Of a DNA stretch of 64,000 nt, positions 1-9,945 are shown in pieces (the first letter of the stretch is position 1; each line of letters begins with the position of its first letter). A program made the position numbers and the translations under genes. Below the pieces are notes generated by a model. It was not told where the DNA came from. It was given only the letters and a program-made list of their open reading frames with translations, and did no database searches. Origin of the DNA: UBA10649 sp963755335 (GTDB lineage Bacteria > Actinomycetota > Actinomycetes > S36-B12); NCBI GenBank assembly GCA_963755335.1, contig CAVWJW010000004.1, forward strand, positions 496,001-560,000, read 5' to 3'.

Positions 1-2
1 AC

Positions 3-783
3 CACGTGGCTGGGGTGGCCGCGAACGGTGGCACGATCGACGTCGTCTTCAAGGACGGCAGCAAGGCCACCGGCTCGCTGGTCGGCGCGAACAGCAACTA
101 CGACCTCGCGGTCGTCAAGGTCGACAAGACCGGCCTGCCCACGGTGCCGCTCGGCTCCTCGGCCGGCCTGAAGGTCGGCGACAGCGTCATCGCCGTCGGC
201 TCGCCGCTCGGCCTGCAGGGCACCGTGACGACGGGCATCGTCAGCGCGCTCGACCGTCCGGTCACCGCCGGTGGCGAGGCGTCCGGCGACGTGTCGTTCA
301 TCGACGCCATCCAGACCGACGCCGCGATCAACCCCGGCAACTCCGGTGGCCCGCTGCTGAACGGCAACGGCGAGGTCATCGGCGTGAACTCGGCCATCGC
401 CTCGACGGGTGCCGCGACCAGCGGCCAGCCGGGCAACATCGGCCTGGGCTTCGCCATCCCGATCGACACGGCCAAGCGGATCGCCGACGAGATCGTCAAG
501 ACCGGCAAGTCCAGCACCCCGATCATCGGCGTCTCGCTCGACTCGACCTACACCGGTGACGGTGCACGCGTCGGCGAGGTCACCGCAGGCAGCGGCGCCG
601 AGAAGGCCGGCGTCCAGGCGGGCGACATCGTCGTCGCCGTCGACGGAGCGAAGGTCGCTGACTCGACCGAGCTCATCGTCAAGGTCCGCGCGCACTCGCC
701 TGGTGACACGCGTCACCCTGACGATCCAGCGCAACGGCCAGACCACGGACATCCCGGTCGCCCTCGGCGCCCAGACGTCCTAA
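3..783 (+). CDS. htrA: HtrA/DegP-like serine protease with PDZ domain (5' partial, frameshifted near the 3' end)
   Basis: Trypsin-like S1C protease that degrades or processes misfolded envelope proteins. The gene enters from the left edge. The first in-window codons read His-Val, matching the catalytic His of the TNxHV motif. The catalytic Asp is in NYDLAVVKV and the nucleophile in GNSGGPLLN. A single PDZ domain follows, with KAGVQAGDIVVAVDG in its core. The upstream part, which in this family holds a membrane anchor, is outside the window. Near bases 705-711 the frame breaks: the family-like end (VTLTIQRNGQTTDIPVALG, stop at 781-783) continues one base later, as if one base had been inserted. 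The family call is secure; whether the shift is real is not. Confidence 0.9.
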
Positions 784-819
784 CCCCAAGGCGCGGCGAT
801 TAACCCCATCGCCGCCACC

Positions 820-863
820 ACAACGGCCCGCACCCGTGCCTCCTCCCGGGTGCGGGTCGTTGT
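820..863 (+). terminator. Hairpin terminator after htrA
   Basis: Arms at 820-836 and 847-863 pair over about 17 bp with one mismatch around a 10-nt loop, 37 bases after the htrA stop. There is no long U tract, as is common for actinobacterial terminators. Confidence 0.6.
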
Positions 864-872
864 GTCCATCCG

Positions 873-928
873 CGACCTTGAGGTTCCGCCCAGTTCCAGC
901 GCCGTAACTGGACGGAACCTCAAGGTCG
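873..928. repeat. Long near-perfect palindrome (REP-like hairpin)
   Basis: CGACCTTGAGGTTCCG at 873-888 is the exact reverse complement of 913-928. Inside it, CCAGTT (890-895) pairs with AACTGG (906-911), giving a 22-bp stem with one opposed C/A pair and a 10-nt loop. It lies between htrA and the DUF2236 gene just after another hairpin. It could be a bidirectional terminator or a dispersed palindromic repeat. No second copy was seen in this window. Confidence 0.6.
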
Positions 929-1020
929 GCGGGGTGGGTGAGAGCCCAGCGGCAGGCGCGGTGAGGTGGGCAGAGCTCGCCGAGGTGCGCGCGGAGCCGA
1001 CGGCAGGCAAGGTAGGGGAC

Positions 1021-1945
1021 ATGCCAAGCCCCCTGGACGCCGCCCGAGCGACGATCGCATCGGGCTTTCGCCGCATCGTGTCCGGAGATCCCAGCGGTGC
1101 GCCCGAGTGGGTGCGCCAGCTCAGCGACGGGACGGACGAGGGCTACTTCGGCCCGGGCTCGGCGGCGTGGGCCGTGCACGGCGCCCTGCCGACGATCGTC
1201 GGGGGAGTGCGGGCCCTGCTGATGCAGGCGCTGCACCCGGCCGCCCTGGCCGGAGTGATGCAGCACTCTCGGTACGAAGCCGACGCGCTCGGCCGACTGG
1301 CCGGCACCACGCAGTGGCTGACCGTCGTGACGTTCGGCGATCGCGCGGCCGCCGATCGCGAGTGCGCGCGGGTGCGCGGCATGCACCGTCGGGTCGTCGG
1401 CACGTACGACAGCGGGGACGGCGCGGCACCGTATGCGGCGTCGGATCCGGACCTGCTGCGGTGGGTGCACATCGCCTTCACCGACTCCTTCCTTGCCACC
1501 CACCGGGTGTGGGGCGGGCCGATCCCCGGCGGGGCGGACGCCTACGTGCGCGAGTGGGCACAGGCAGGAGAGCTCGTCGGCGTCGTCGATCCGCCGCGCA
1601 GCGTGCGCGAGCTCGAGGAGCAGCTCGCCGACTACGCGCCCGGTCCTGCGCGGCGATGCCCCGGCGCGCCAGACCGTCGACTTCATCCGCCACGTGCCCG
1701 TGCCGCTGGCCGCCCGGCCGGCCTACCGGCTCCTGTTTGCCGGCGCCGTGTCCACCATGCCTCCCGCGCATCGCGCCCTGCTCGGCCTGCCCACCGTGCC
1801 GCTCGCGGCCGCCCGGCCCGCCGTCGGGGCACTGCTCGGCGGGCTCGGCCTGGCCCTCGGGCCGGCGTCGCCGTCGCAGCGGGCGGCGCGGGAGCGGATC
1901 GCGACCTTGGCCGACGAGGGAACCCGCGAGGGCACCTCGGCCTGA
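1021..1945 (+). CDS. DUF2236 (MpaB/latex-clearing-like) oxygenase family protein, frameshifted
   Basis: Resembles the oxygenase MpaB/DUF2236 family, alpha-helical proteins some of which bind heme b. Family-like features are GPGSAAWAVHG near residue 45, the ALHPAALAGVMQHS helix with candidate heme-ligand histidines, and HIAFTDSFLATHRVWGG further on. The ATG at 1021 follows a purine-rich stretch and gives the expected N-terminus. At about 1641-1642 the frame changes by one base; VLRGDAPARQTVDFIRHVPV then continues in the next frame to the stop at 1943-1945. Joined length is about 307 residues, normal for the family. The substrate is unknown. Confidence 0.75.
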
Positions 1946-1985
1946 TCCGGCGCGTCGAACACGCCGGGCATGAGGGAAATTTGAC

Positions 1986-4147
1986 TTGACCGCCCTTGCC
2001 CGGGTGATGATGGGACGGATGTTGCATAAGGGGAATGGCGGCGCTTCGGCGGCCGCCACCGCGGCCGTCGTGGCTGCTGCGGTGGCCGCGGCCCTCTTCC
2101 TGGCGCCCATGTCGCAGGCCTCGGTAGGCGCGATCGATCCGACGGGCACCGCTGTCGCGACCGATCCGGCGCCCATCTCGTCCGGTCCGGCCTCGTCGAC
2201 CGATCCGGCTCCGGTGTCGTCCGCACCGGCCTCGTCGGTCGCTCCGACCTCCGCATCGCCGACGCCCGAACCCACGCTGACGGTCTCGGCCAGCCCGACG
2301 ACCTCGGCCCTGCCGACCGACTCCGCCAGTCCGACGCCCACGGTGGTCGCGCCCGTGCCCGTCGCCACCATCGTCCCCGCGCCGACCCCGACGCCCACGC
2401 CGCCGGCCCTCGTCCTGCCCACCGCCCTCGGCTCGTGGTGCACGACGCTGTTCCCGGCGCAGAGCACCAAGGTGGAGAAGCGCAAGGCCCAGGAGCTGAT
2501 GGCCGGCAAGGTCGTCATGTTCCAGGGCGGCACCTACTACCTCAGCCAGCACCCGAACTGGAAGCCGCAGTCGGGCACCGACACCTCCGGCGACCGGCAT
2601 GTGAACTCCCTGAACTGGGCGCTGCCGCTGCTCTACCGCGGCGTGCACAAGCAGAACGCCGCGATGGTCCAGCGGTTCCGTCAGCTCATGTACTACTGGA
2701 TCAACGACCACAAGGGCACGCGTGCCCCGTGGGTCGCCGGCTCGATCTACGGAGGCCTGCGCACGCAGACTCTGGTGTGCGCGGCGCAGACGCTGAACGA
2801 GCCGGTGCTCCTGCAGGCGGCACTGCGCGACGCGGCGACCATGGTCTCCGGCTACCGCGCCCCGCCGCTGATCGCGGTGGGTGCCAACAACACCGACCTG
2901 CTGCGGCAGACCGGCGCTTTCGCGGCCTACTGCTGGACGGGCAACGTCACGGCACGCGAGCGCGCCTGGGCCAACCTCGTCGGCGTCGCGCACGGCGTCG
3001 TGCAGGGTGACGGCAGCGACGTCGAGGGCTCGCCCGGCTATGCCGTGTACATCGAGAAGCTGCTCTCCCAGGTCGAGTCCGCGGCGACGACGTGCGGCCT
3101 GCAGTCCGACAACATCAAGGCGCTGCGCAACTCGCTGTACAACTTCGTCGCCCAGGCGGTGCGCCCGGACTTCAAGATCGAGTCCCTGGGCGACTCCATC
3201 AGCGAGTCACTGCGCGGCACGTTCGGCATCGGCGACGGCACGGCGGAGTGGATCCGCTCGGGTGGCACCGCGGGCTCACCGTCGGCCCCGATCTACGGAA
3301 CGTTCGACGGCGGCTACGTGTTCGGGCGCGCAGGCTGGCGGCCGCAGGCGGGCGGCCCCGACACCTACTACTCGCTGCGGTACTCGTCGACGCGGCCCAG
3401 CACGGCGCACACGCATGACGACGGTGCGTCCCTCACGCTCTACTCGCGCGGCGTCTCGTGGATCGGCGATCCGGGGCCGTACCGCTACGACAACAGCTCG
3501 TCGCTGCGCTGGTTCATGAAGTCGCGCCCCGCGCACTCGTCGGTCACGGTGTCGAAGGTGTCGCGCACCCGCAGCGATGGCGTGAGGAAGATCGCCTCGC
3601 GCTCGGACTGGCAGATCGGCGGCAACGACACGACCTGCCTGGCCGACCGCACGTGGGGCAGCGTGAAGGTCACCCGCTGCACGACGTACGTGCGCTCCGT
3701 CGACGCGATGATCGTCGTGGACTACGCGCACGCCAAGAAGATCAAGGGCAAGAAGGCGCGCAAGCAGGTCGGCAAGCGGCTCATGACCGAGCGCTGGCAG
3801 ATCCCGCCGGGCATCGGCGCGCAGAACGTCAACGACGTCATCACGCTGGCCTCCGCCGACAAGCGGCTCGACATCATCAAGGTCGGGACCGGGCGGCTGG
3901 GCCGTGCGCGGCGCAGGCGGCGGTTCCTCGATCGGCTGGTTCACCGGCAAGTGGGGGCAGAAGCTCCCTGGCACGGTGCTGTCGCGCGTGGTGCCGCTGA
4001 AGGCCAAGGGCGACAACCAGACGGTGGTCACCGTCGTTCGTTCCGCGCCTCGACGGCGAGAACGTGCCCGTGACGATCGCCCCGAACGGCGTGACGATCA
4101 CGCGCGGCGGGGCGACCGTGACGACGCCGCTGCCGGCACCGTTCTAG
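1986..4147 (+). CDS. Secreted heparinase II/III-like protein, two frameshifts
   Basis: Begins with a short basic region and an Ala-rich hydrophobic segment typical of a signal peptide. Roughly 100 residues of Ser/Thr/Pro/Ala-rich linker follow, then an alpha/alpha-toroid-like lyase region. The C-terminal part contains HTHDDGASLTLYSRG and WIGDPGP, the signature of the heparinase II/III beta-sandwich. It probably acts outside the cell on a uronic-acid polysaccharide. The TTG at 1986 has GAGGGA upstream; in-frame GTG/ATG codons at 2004-2019 are alternatives. The frame shifts by one base near 3898-3904 and again near 4036-4046. The end (DGENVPVTIAPNGVTITRG to a stop at 4145-4147) is only readable after both shifts. 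Exact substrate unknown. Confidence 0.7.
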
Positions 4148-4175
4148 GAGCGATCCCCGGCCACCGGCCGGGTCC

Positions 4176-4835
4176 TCATTCCTCCCACCACCGCCCGACC
4201 CACGTGGCGATGCACGCCTCGTTGCCCTCGTCGTCCGCCAGCACCCACCACGAGGGTGCATGCGAGTCGTTCACCAGGTGGCCGCCGGCAGCCAGCGCGG
4301 CTGCGACGCGCTCCTCAGCCTCCTCGTGCGGGACGGCTACGTCGATGTGGATCCTGTTGCGCTGCGGTCTGGCTTCGTCCATCTGCTGGAACCAGATGCT
4401 GGGCCCGCGGCCGTGCGGGTCTTCGATGTCCTCGTCCCCGTCGTCGCGGTAGTCCAGGACGGCGCGCCAGAACGGGATGAGGTCGGCGCGGTTGATGGCG
4501 TCGATGGTGATGTTGATCCGGTGCGTCTGCGACGGGTCGGCGGGCACGTCGAGATCGCGGGCGACCGTGGAGATCTCGCGGGCGAGGGCAAGGTCGCGCG
4601 TGCTGAGTCCGCCGATGTCGTGGGTGTACAGCGTGACGGTGACGCCGCCGTAGCGCAGGTCGACGTCGGGGTGGTGGTTCGCCTCGTCGGCCAGGGCACC
4701 GATGGCGTCGACGAGGGCGACGCCCTTGGCGAAGCTGCCGGTGGCGAAGTAGGCGATCGCGTGGCCGTAGAGGACGCGCCAGTCCTCAATGCCCTCGGAC
4801 TCGTGGAACTGCCGCGAGCTGATCCGTTCGGTCAT
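4176..4835 (-). CDS. Pterin-4a-carbinolamine dehydratase-like plus VOC domain fusion protein
   Basis: 219 residues in two domains. Residues 1-95 look like 4a-hydroxytetrahydrobiopterin dehydratase: ANHHPDVDLRYGGVTVTLYT then HDIGGLSTRDLALA, matching the family's HHP...THD.GGL..D pattern. Residues 105-219 resemble a glyoxalase/VOC domain (RINITIDAINRADLIPFW, RNRIHIDVAVPHEEAE, GNEACIATW). This two-part architecture recurs in Actinobacteria without an assigned role. No phenylalanine hydroxylase gene is nearby, so a pterin-recycling job is not supported by context. It converges on the heparinase gene. Confidence 0.75.
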   Translation of the reverse strand: MTERISSRQFHESEGIEDWRVLYGHAIAYFATGSFAKGVALVDAIGALADEANHHPDVDLRYGGVTVTLYTHDIGGLSTRDLALAREISTVARDLDVPADPSQTHRINITIDAINRADLIPFWRAVLDYRDDGDEDIEDPHGRGPSIWFQQMDEARPQRNRIHIDVAVPHEEAEERVAAALAAGGHLVNDSHAPSWWVLADDEGNEACIATWVGRWWEE

Positions 4836-4897
4836 GGGCTCAAACGTACGGGCGGAGCGCCCCCGCTGCCTACCCGCTCGGCGAAGAGGGTGGGGCG

Positions 4898-5821
4898 CTA
4901 GCGGTGCTCGGACTCGACCAGGGCCTCGACGGCGGCGCGACGCGGCAGGGACGGCACGGCGCCCTCGACCGTCGTGGCCAGCGCACCGGCGGCGCTCGCC
5001 CAGCGCAGGGCGATCGGCAGGTCGCGACCCTCCGCGAGGGCGGCCGCAAGGCCGCCGCAGAACGCGTCGCCGGCGGCCACGGTGTCGACCGGGCTGACGG
5101 GGAAGACGTCGCTGCTGCCAGTGGAGTTGCGCGATGCCCAGACCGATCCCTTGCCGCCGCGGGTGATGATGGCGCAGCCCGCACCTCGGGCGACCAGCGC
5201 GCGGGCCGCATCGAACGCGTCGACGGCCGTGTCCGTCGGCAGTCCGGTCAGGTGGGCCGCCTCGTGCTCGTTCGGGATGACGTAGTCGACGTGCCGGTAG
5301 ACCGACTCGGGGTAGTCACGCACCGGAGCCGGATTGAGGATCGTGATGGCCCCACGGGCGCGGCCCGCGGCCATCGCCGCCTCGATCGCTTCGAGGGGCA
5401 CCTCGCCCTGTGTCAGCACGACGGCCACGTCGGCGAGGGCTGCCAGCGTGGCCTCGACATGGGCCGGAGTGACGAGGTCGTTGGTGCCCGAGATGACGAC
5501 GATCCGGTTGGCCCCGCCGGCGTCGACCTCGATCACGGCGGTGCCGGACGTGCCCGTCAGGCCGGCGACGCCGGAGTCGTCGATGCCCTCGGCCGTGACG
5601 ACGCCGCGCAGGAACTCGCCAGCCGCATCGGAGCCGACCGCGCCGATCATGCTCACCGCGACGCCGAGGCGCGCGGCGGCGACTGCCTGGTTGAGGCCCT
5701 TGCCACCGGCGTGCTGGTCGAGCCGCTCGCCGAAGACCGTCTCGCCGCTGTCGGGCATCCGGGCCAGGCCGATGACCAGATCGAGGTTCAGGCTGCCGAC
5801 GACGACCACGCGACCAGACAC
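4898..5821 (-). CDS. rbsK: Ribokinase
   Basis: PfkB-family sugar kinase phosphorylating ribose (or a related sugar) with ATP. N-terminal GSLNLDLV and GGKGLNQAVAAARLG bind the sugar; C-terminal DTVAAGDAFCGGLAAAL carries the anion hole and catalytic Asp. The expected N-terminus (VSGRVVVVGS) points to a GTG start at 5821, giving 307 residues; the open frame runs on upstream without a family match. It diverges from xylB-rpiB with only 33 bases between starts, so the two transcription units probably share control. Confidence 0.9.
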   Translation of the reverse strand: MSGRVVVVGSLNLDLVIGLARMPDSGETVFGERLDQHAGGKGLNQAVAAARLGVAVSMIGAVGSDAAGEFLRGVVTAEGIDDSGVAGLTGTSGTAVIEVDAGGANRIVVISGTNDLVTPAHVEATLAALADVAVVLTQGEVPLEAIEAAMAAGRARGAITILNPAPVRDYPESVYRHVDYVIPNEHEAAHLTGLPTDTAVDAFDAARALVARGAGCAIITRGGKGSVWASRNSTGSSDVFPVSPVDTVAAGDAFCGGLAAALAEGRDLPIALRWASAAGALATTVEGAVPSLPRRAAVEALVESEHR

Positions 5822-5854
5822 ATGGCCGATACTGTCAGGCGTGCGAGGACGGCG

Positions 5855-7258
5855 ATGACGACTCTGGGGATTGATCTCGGGACGGGCTCGGTCAAGGCCG
5901 CCATGCTCGACGACTCGCTGCAGGTGGTGGCGAAGGCGAGCCGGCCCAACCGCGTCGACGCACCGGTGGCCGGCTGGGCGGAGAGCGATCCGCAGCAATG
6001 GCTCGCCGCCACGCTTGACGCGATCCGCGAGGTCACCGCGTTGGGCGGGACGCCCGCTCGCGCCGGCTTCTCCGGCCAGATGCACGGCGTCGTGGTCGTC
6101 GACGCGAACTTCACGCCCCTGCGACCGGCCGTCCTGTGGGCCGACGTGCGGTCCGTCGAGCAGGCGCGGCGCCTGCAGTCGGACATCGGGACCGACCTCA
6201 GCAAGGTGGGCTCACCGGCGGTGGCCGGCTTCGCCGCGACGTCGCTCGCCTGGCTCCTCGAGAACGAGCCGGACGTGATGGCGCGTGCGGCCTATGTGCT
6301 GCAGCCGAAGGACTGGCTGCGGGTGGCTCTCGGCGGCGGCCTCGGCACCGATCCGAGCGATGCATCGGGCACGCTGCTGTACGACGTCGCGGACGGCTGT
6401 TGGTCGTCGACGATGGTGGAGTGGCTGGGGCTGCCCGCGGACCGCCTCCCCGACGTGCTGGCCTCGAACGGCGACGGTGGGCACATCCGCGTCGACGACT
6501 GGACGGTTCCGTGCGTGATCGGCGGCGCCGACACGGCATGCGCGCTGGCCGGCCTGGGCCTGCACGCTGGCGAGGGCTTCGTCGCCGTGGGCAGCGGGGC
6601 TCAGGTGGTACGGGTGATGTCCCGCCCGGAGCTCGACGGCACCCTGCGCACCCACACCTTCTCGACGGCCGGGCCGATCGGCGACGGCTGGTACCGGATC
6701 GGCGCGGTGCAGAGCGCCGGCCTCGCCCTCACGCCCGCCCTGCGCTGGCTGGACGCGTCCATCCCGGAGGCCAGCGCGGCGCTGGCGGACGGCGTCCGCG
6801 CCGACGACCCGGTGTTCGTCCCGTACCTGTCCGGCGAGCGCACGCCGTTCATGGATCCGCAGCTGCGCGGCGCCTGGTACGGACTGAGCCTGGCCACCGA
6901 TCGGGCCGCGATCCTGCGGAGCATCCTCGAGGGTGTCGCGCAGGCCGTTGCGCTCGGCGTCGACGCCGTGCAGTCGTCGGGCGACCTGCTGCCCGACGTC
7001 GTGCCGCTGATCGGCGGCGGCACGCACGACCCGGCGTTCCAGCAGCTGCTCGCCGACGCGACCGGCCTGACCCTGGCCATCGCCGACGCCCCCGACTCCG
7101 CCGTCGTCGGTGCCGGGCTGCTCGCCCTGGGACTGACGGGGAACCCGCAGGCGGTGGCGAGCGTCTCCACGGTGTCCCCTCGGCCGGACGCGGCTCTGCT
7201 GCTGAAGGAACGACGGGAGATGATGAGGTCCTACGCCCAGGCAGAGGAGAGGTCATGA
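5855..7258 (+). CDS. xylB: Xylulokinase (FGGY family)
   Basis: 467-residue FGGY kinase that phosphorylates D-xylulose to xylulose 5-phosphate. N-terminal IDLGTGSVKAAMLD is the ATPase phosphate loop. FSGQMHGVVVV and GTDPSDASGTLLYDV are typical of xylulokinases, and LIGGGTHDPAFQQLLAD is the adenosine site. The ATG at 5855 matches the family start. The stop overlaps the rpiB start (ATGA), so the two are translationally coupled. There is no xylose isomerase beside it; the only xylA in the window is on the mobile element at 34.7 kb. A neighbouring RpiB could mean the real substrate is another pentulose. Confidence 0.88.
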   Translation: MTTLGIDLGTGSVKAAMLDDSLQVVAKASRPNRVDAPVAGWAESDPQQWLAATLDAIREVTALGGTPARAGFSGQMHGVVVVDANFTPLRPAVLWADVRSVEQARRLQSDIGTDLSKVGSPAVAGFAATSLAWLLENEPDVMARAAYVLQPKDWLRVALGGGLGTDPSDASGTLLYDVADGCWSSTMVEWLGLPADRLPDVLASNGDGGHIRVDDWTVPCVIGGADTACALAGLGLHAGEGFVAVGSGAQVVRVMSRPELDGTLRTHTFSTAGPIGDGWYRIGAVQSAGLALTPALRWLDASIPEASAALADGVRADDPVFVPYLSGERTPFMDPQLRGAWYGLSLATDRAAILRSILEGVAQAVALGVDAVQSSGDLLPDVVPLIGGGTHDPAFQQLLADATGLTLAIADAPDSAVVGAGLLALGLTGNPQAVASVSTVSPRPDAALLLKERREMMRSYAQAEERS

Positions 7259-7713
7259 AGATCGCCATCGGCTCGGATCACGCCGGCTTCCACCTCAAGA
7301 CGACGCTGCTCGCCTGGCTCGTCGACAACGGGTACGACGTCGACGACCTCGGCACGTACACCGACGAGCGCACCGACTACCCGCGGTACGGCGCACGCGT
7401 CGGACGGGCGGTCGCTGCCGGGCAGGCCGACTTCGGGGTCGCGGTGTGCGGGAGCGGCGAGGGCATCTGCATGGCGGCCAACAAGATCCCGGGCGTGCGG
7501 GGCGGCGTCATCCGCGACGACGCAGACGCCGAGTACACGCGTCGCCACAACAACGCGAACGTCGCCTGCTTCGGCGAGCGCTTCACCGAGCCGGAGGCGG
7601 CGCTGTCGGCGCTGAAGATCTTCCTGGAGACCGGGTTCGACGGTGGCCGGCATGCCGACCGGGTGGCGCTGCTCGACCTGCTCGACCAGACCCACGGCGA
7701 GGCCGATGTTTAA
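7255..7713 (+). CDS. rpiB: Ribose-5-phosphate isomerase B
   Basis: RpiB/LacA/LacB family isomerase interconverting ribose 5-phosphate and ribulose 5-phosphate. Contains IGSDHAGFHLK at the N-terminus, the catalytic Cys in AVCGSGEGICMAANK and the phosphate-binding region RRHNNANVACFG. 152 residues, normal length. The ATG overlaps the xylB stop by four bases. With rbsK and xylB it forms a small pentose entry point into the pentose phosphate pathway. Confidence 0.9.
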   Translation: MKIAIGSDHAGFHLKTTLLAWLVDNGYDVDDLGTYTDERTDYPRYGARVGRAVAAGQADFGVAVCGSGEGICMAANKIPGVRGGVIRDDADAEYTRRHNNANVACFGERFTEPEAALSALKIFLETGFDGGRHADRVALLDLLDQTHGEADV

Positions 7714-7786
7714 TCCTCGTGTCAACGGGGTAGCACGAGCGTTGTCAACCTGCGGGACATCCGCCGAACCTGAGGAGCACCACACC

Positions 7787-8239
7787 ATGAGCATGCGCCG
7801 AGTCGCCATCGCGGGCACGATCGCCCTGCTGGGGGTGGGTGTCCTCGCCGGCTGCTCATCGTCCAGCTCGACGGATTCGTCGTCCTCCGCAGCGGCCACG
7901 GCCGCAGCCTCCTCCGCTGCCGCGAGCACGCCGGCCAGCGCCGCGGCGAGCCCGGCAGCGAGCGGCTCGACGAGCATGCTGCCGCCGGTGATCATCACCG
8001 AGGGCGAGACGACGGCCACCGCGAAGGTCGGCGACAACCTCGACATCGTCGTGAAGACTCCGGCCGGCACGACGATCGACACCGACAAGCCCGACCTGAT
8101 CGAGGTCACGCAGGCTCACCAGGACGGCAGCGCGATCTTCAACCCCGGCGGCAAGGTGCTCGCCCCGGGCACCGCGACGATCATCGTCACGAACCCGGAC
8201 GGCACGACGCGCAACATCGTGGTGACCATCACCGAGTAG
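7787..8239 (+). CDS. Small lipoprotein of unknown function
   Basis: 150 residues. Signal peptide with lipobox VLAGC near residue 21-25, then about 45 residues of Ser/Ala low-complexity linker. A C-terminal beta-rich domain (AKVGDNLDIVV, APGTATIIVTNPDG) resembles bacterial Ig-like or cell-surface folds. No catalytic motif is visible. Start ATG 7787 follows GAGGAG about 9 bases upstream. Confidence 0.75.
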   Translation: MSMRRVAIAGTIALLGVGVLAGCSSSSSTDSSSSAAATAAASSAAASTPASAAASPAASGSTSMLPPVIITEGETTATAKVGDNLDIVVKTPAGTTIDTDKPDLIEVTQAHQDGSAIFNPGGKVLAPGTATIIVTNPDGTTRNIVVTITE

Positions 8240-8242
8240 CGG

Positions 8243-8539
8243 CTACTCGCGCGGGTACGCCGGCCACAGCGGAGCATCCAGGGCGTCCTCGAGGACGGCG
8301 ACGGTGTGCACGTCGGGCACCGTCTCCCCGGACAGCATGCGGCCGAGTGCGGTCGCGTCGATGCCGGCGTCCCGAGCCACCGACCGAAGGCTGCGCGTGC
8401 CAGCCGCCTGCCGGTACGCAGCGACGACCGCCGCGGTGACCACGGCGTACGGCGGCGCGTCCGCCACCAACGGTCCGACGGGCCACTGGCCGTCATCGCG
8501 GACCCAGGTGCGGGGCGGGGCATACTTGCGGGCGGCCAT
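8243..8539 (-). CDS. Small helix-turn-helix protein
   Basis: 98 residues. The region SLRSVARDAGIDATALGRM followed by SGETVPDVHTVAVLEDAL matches an XRE-type HTH (residues about 48-86). The first 30 residues are basic and aromatic. Start taken at the ATG at 8539. It lies convergently only three bases from the lipoprotein gene and divergently from the ATP-grasp gene. Target unknown. Confidence 0.7.
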   Translation of the reverse strand: MAARKYAPPRTWVRDDGQWPVGPLVADAPPYAVVTAAVVAAYRQAAGTRSLRSVARDAGIDATALGRMLSGETVPDVHTVAVLEDALDAPLWPAYPRE

Positions 8540-8585
8540 GGCGGGCAGTCTGCCCGACGTCGCTCGACAAGTCCCGACCTGAGGA

Positions 8586-9480
8586 GTGATCGTGCCCCGA
8601 GTGGCGCTCGCGACCTGTGCGCAGTTCCCCGACCTTGACGCCGAGGACCAGCTCCTCATCCCGGCACTGGCAGCCCTGGGCGTGGAGGCCGTCCCGGCGG
8701 TGTGGACCGACGCGGACGTGGACTGGGCGGGCTTCGACGCCGTCGTGGTGCGCAGCACCTGGGACTACTCCGTGCGCCGCGACGAGTTCATCGCCTGGAC
8801 GCTCCATGTCGATGCGGTCTCGCGGCTGCTCAACCCGCCGGCACTCCTCGCGTGGAACACCGACAAGCACTACCTGGCCGAGCTGGCTGCGGCGGGCGTG
8901 CCGGTGACGTGCTACCGTGTTCGTCGAGCCCGGAGACGACGTTGCCGGGTGGCTGCCGCCGGCCGACAGCGCCGAGTATGTGGTCAAGCCGGCGGTGTCG
9001 TGCGGCTCGACCGACACCGTCCGCTATGCCGCATCGAGTGGCCCGGACGAGGCCCGCGAGCACGTGCGCCGGCTCGTCGCCGACGACCGCTCGGTGATGG
9101 TCCAGCCGTACCTCGACGCGGTCGACACCGACGGCGAGGCCGCGCTGGTCTACTTCGACGGGGAGTTCTCGCACGCCATCCGCAAGGGCCCGCTGCTCGC
9201 GCTCGGCGTGGAGGGTGAGCGCGTCGAAGGGCTGTTCGTGCAGGAGCAGATCGACCCGCGCGAGCCCTCGGATCGCGAGCTGGCAGCCGGGCGCGCGGCG
9301 CTGGACTGCATCCCCGGTGGTCCGTCAGCGACGCTCTACGCCCGCGTCGACCTCATCCCCGACGCCGACGGGCAGCCCCGACTGCTCGAACTCGAGCTGA
9401 CGGAGCCGTCGCTGTTCCTGTCGCACTCCGACGGTGCTCCGGACCGGCTGGCGGCCGCGATCGTGCGTCGGCTGGCCTGA
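8586..9480 (+). CDS. ATP-grasp domain protein (DcsG/RimK-like), frameshifted
   Basis: ATP-grasp ligase resembling the group that includes O-ureido-serine cyclo-ligase and RimK-like enzymes. Residues 1-100 (VALATCAQFPDLDAEDQLL, VVVRSTWDYSVRR, LLNPPALLAWNTDKHYLAEL) are family-typical. After a one-base shift at about 8907-8916 the ATP-binding half continues as FVEPGDDVAGWLPP, YVVKPAVSCGSTDTV and LYARVDLIPDADGQPRLLEL, with metal-binding acidic residues in LELELTEPS. Joined length is about 297 residues. The substrates cannot be inferred from context. Start at GTG 8586 or GTG 8592. Confidence 0.72.
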
Positions 9481-9513
9481 CTCCCGCGTCCACCCCGCCG
9501 GTAGGCTGAAAGC

Positions 9514-9945
9514 ATGAGCATGGCTCCGGACATGCGCGCGGGGGACGAGGATCGCGACCGCACCATCAGCACCCTGCGCGAGGCACTGGTCGACGGGCGG
9601 CTGACGCACGAGGAGTTCGACCAGCGGATGGGGCAGGCGCAGACGGCCAGGACCTATGGCGAGCTCGCCGTGCTCACCCGCGACCTTCCGGACGCACGGC
9701 AACCTGCCGCCGCCCCGCCCGTGCCCCTTCCGGCCACCACGCCCGAGGCGGACCTTGCGCCGACGGATAAGCACAACGTGCGCAACGGATGGGCGGCCTG
9801 GCTCGGCGTGAGCGTCATGGTCAACGTCATCTACGTCGCGTCCTGGATGACCTCCGGCGGTTCGGCCCCGTCGTACTGGCCGATCTGGGTGATGGGTCCG
9901 TGGGGCGCGGCCATGATCATCGCGACGATCAGCCGGCGCGACTGA
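9514..9945 (+). CDS. DUF1707 and 2TM-domain membrane protein
   Basis: 143 residues. Residues 7-60 match DUF1707 (RAGDEDRDRTISTLREAL, DGRLTHEEFDQRM, AQTARTYGELAVLTRDLP). A Pro/Ala linker leads to two hydrophobic segments (WAAWLGVSVMVNVIYVASWM and YWPIWVMGPWGAAMIIATIS), typical of the 2TM domain. Common in Actinobacteria; role unknown, sometimes found as the anchor of sensors or toxins. Confidence 0.8.
   Translation: MSMAPDMRAGDEDRDRTISTLREALVDGRLTHEEFDQRMGQAQTARTYGELAVLTRDLPDARQPAAAPPVPLPATTPEADLAPTDKHNVRNGWAAWLGVSVMVNVIYVASWMTSGGSAPSYWPIWVMGPWGAAMIIATISRRD

Noticed and set aside
1683..2993. Long minus-strand frame over the DUF2236 and heparinase genes
   Set aside because: Low-complexity Arg/Gly-rich shadow of two real + strand genes.
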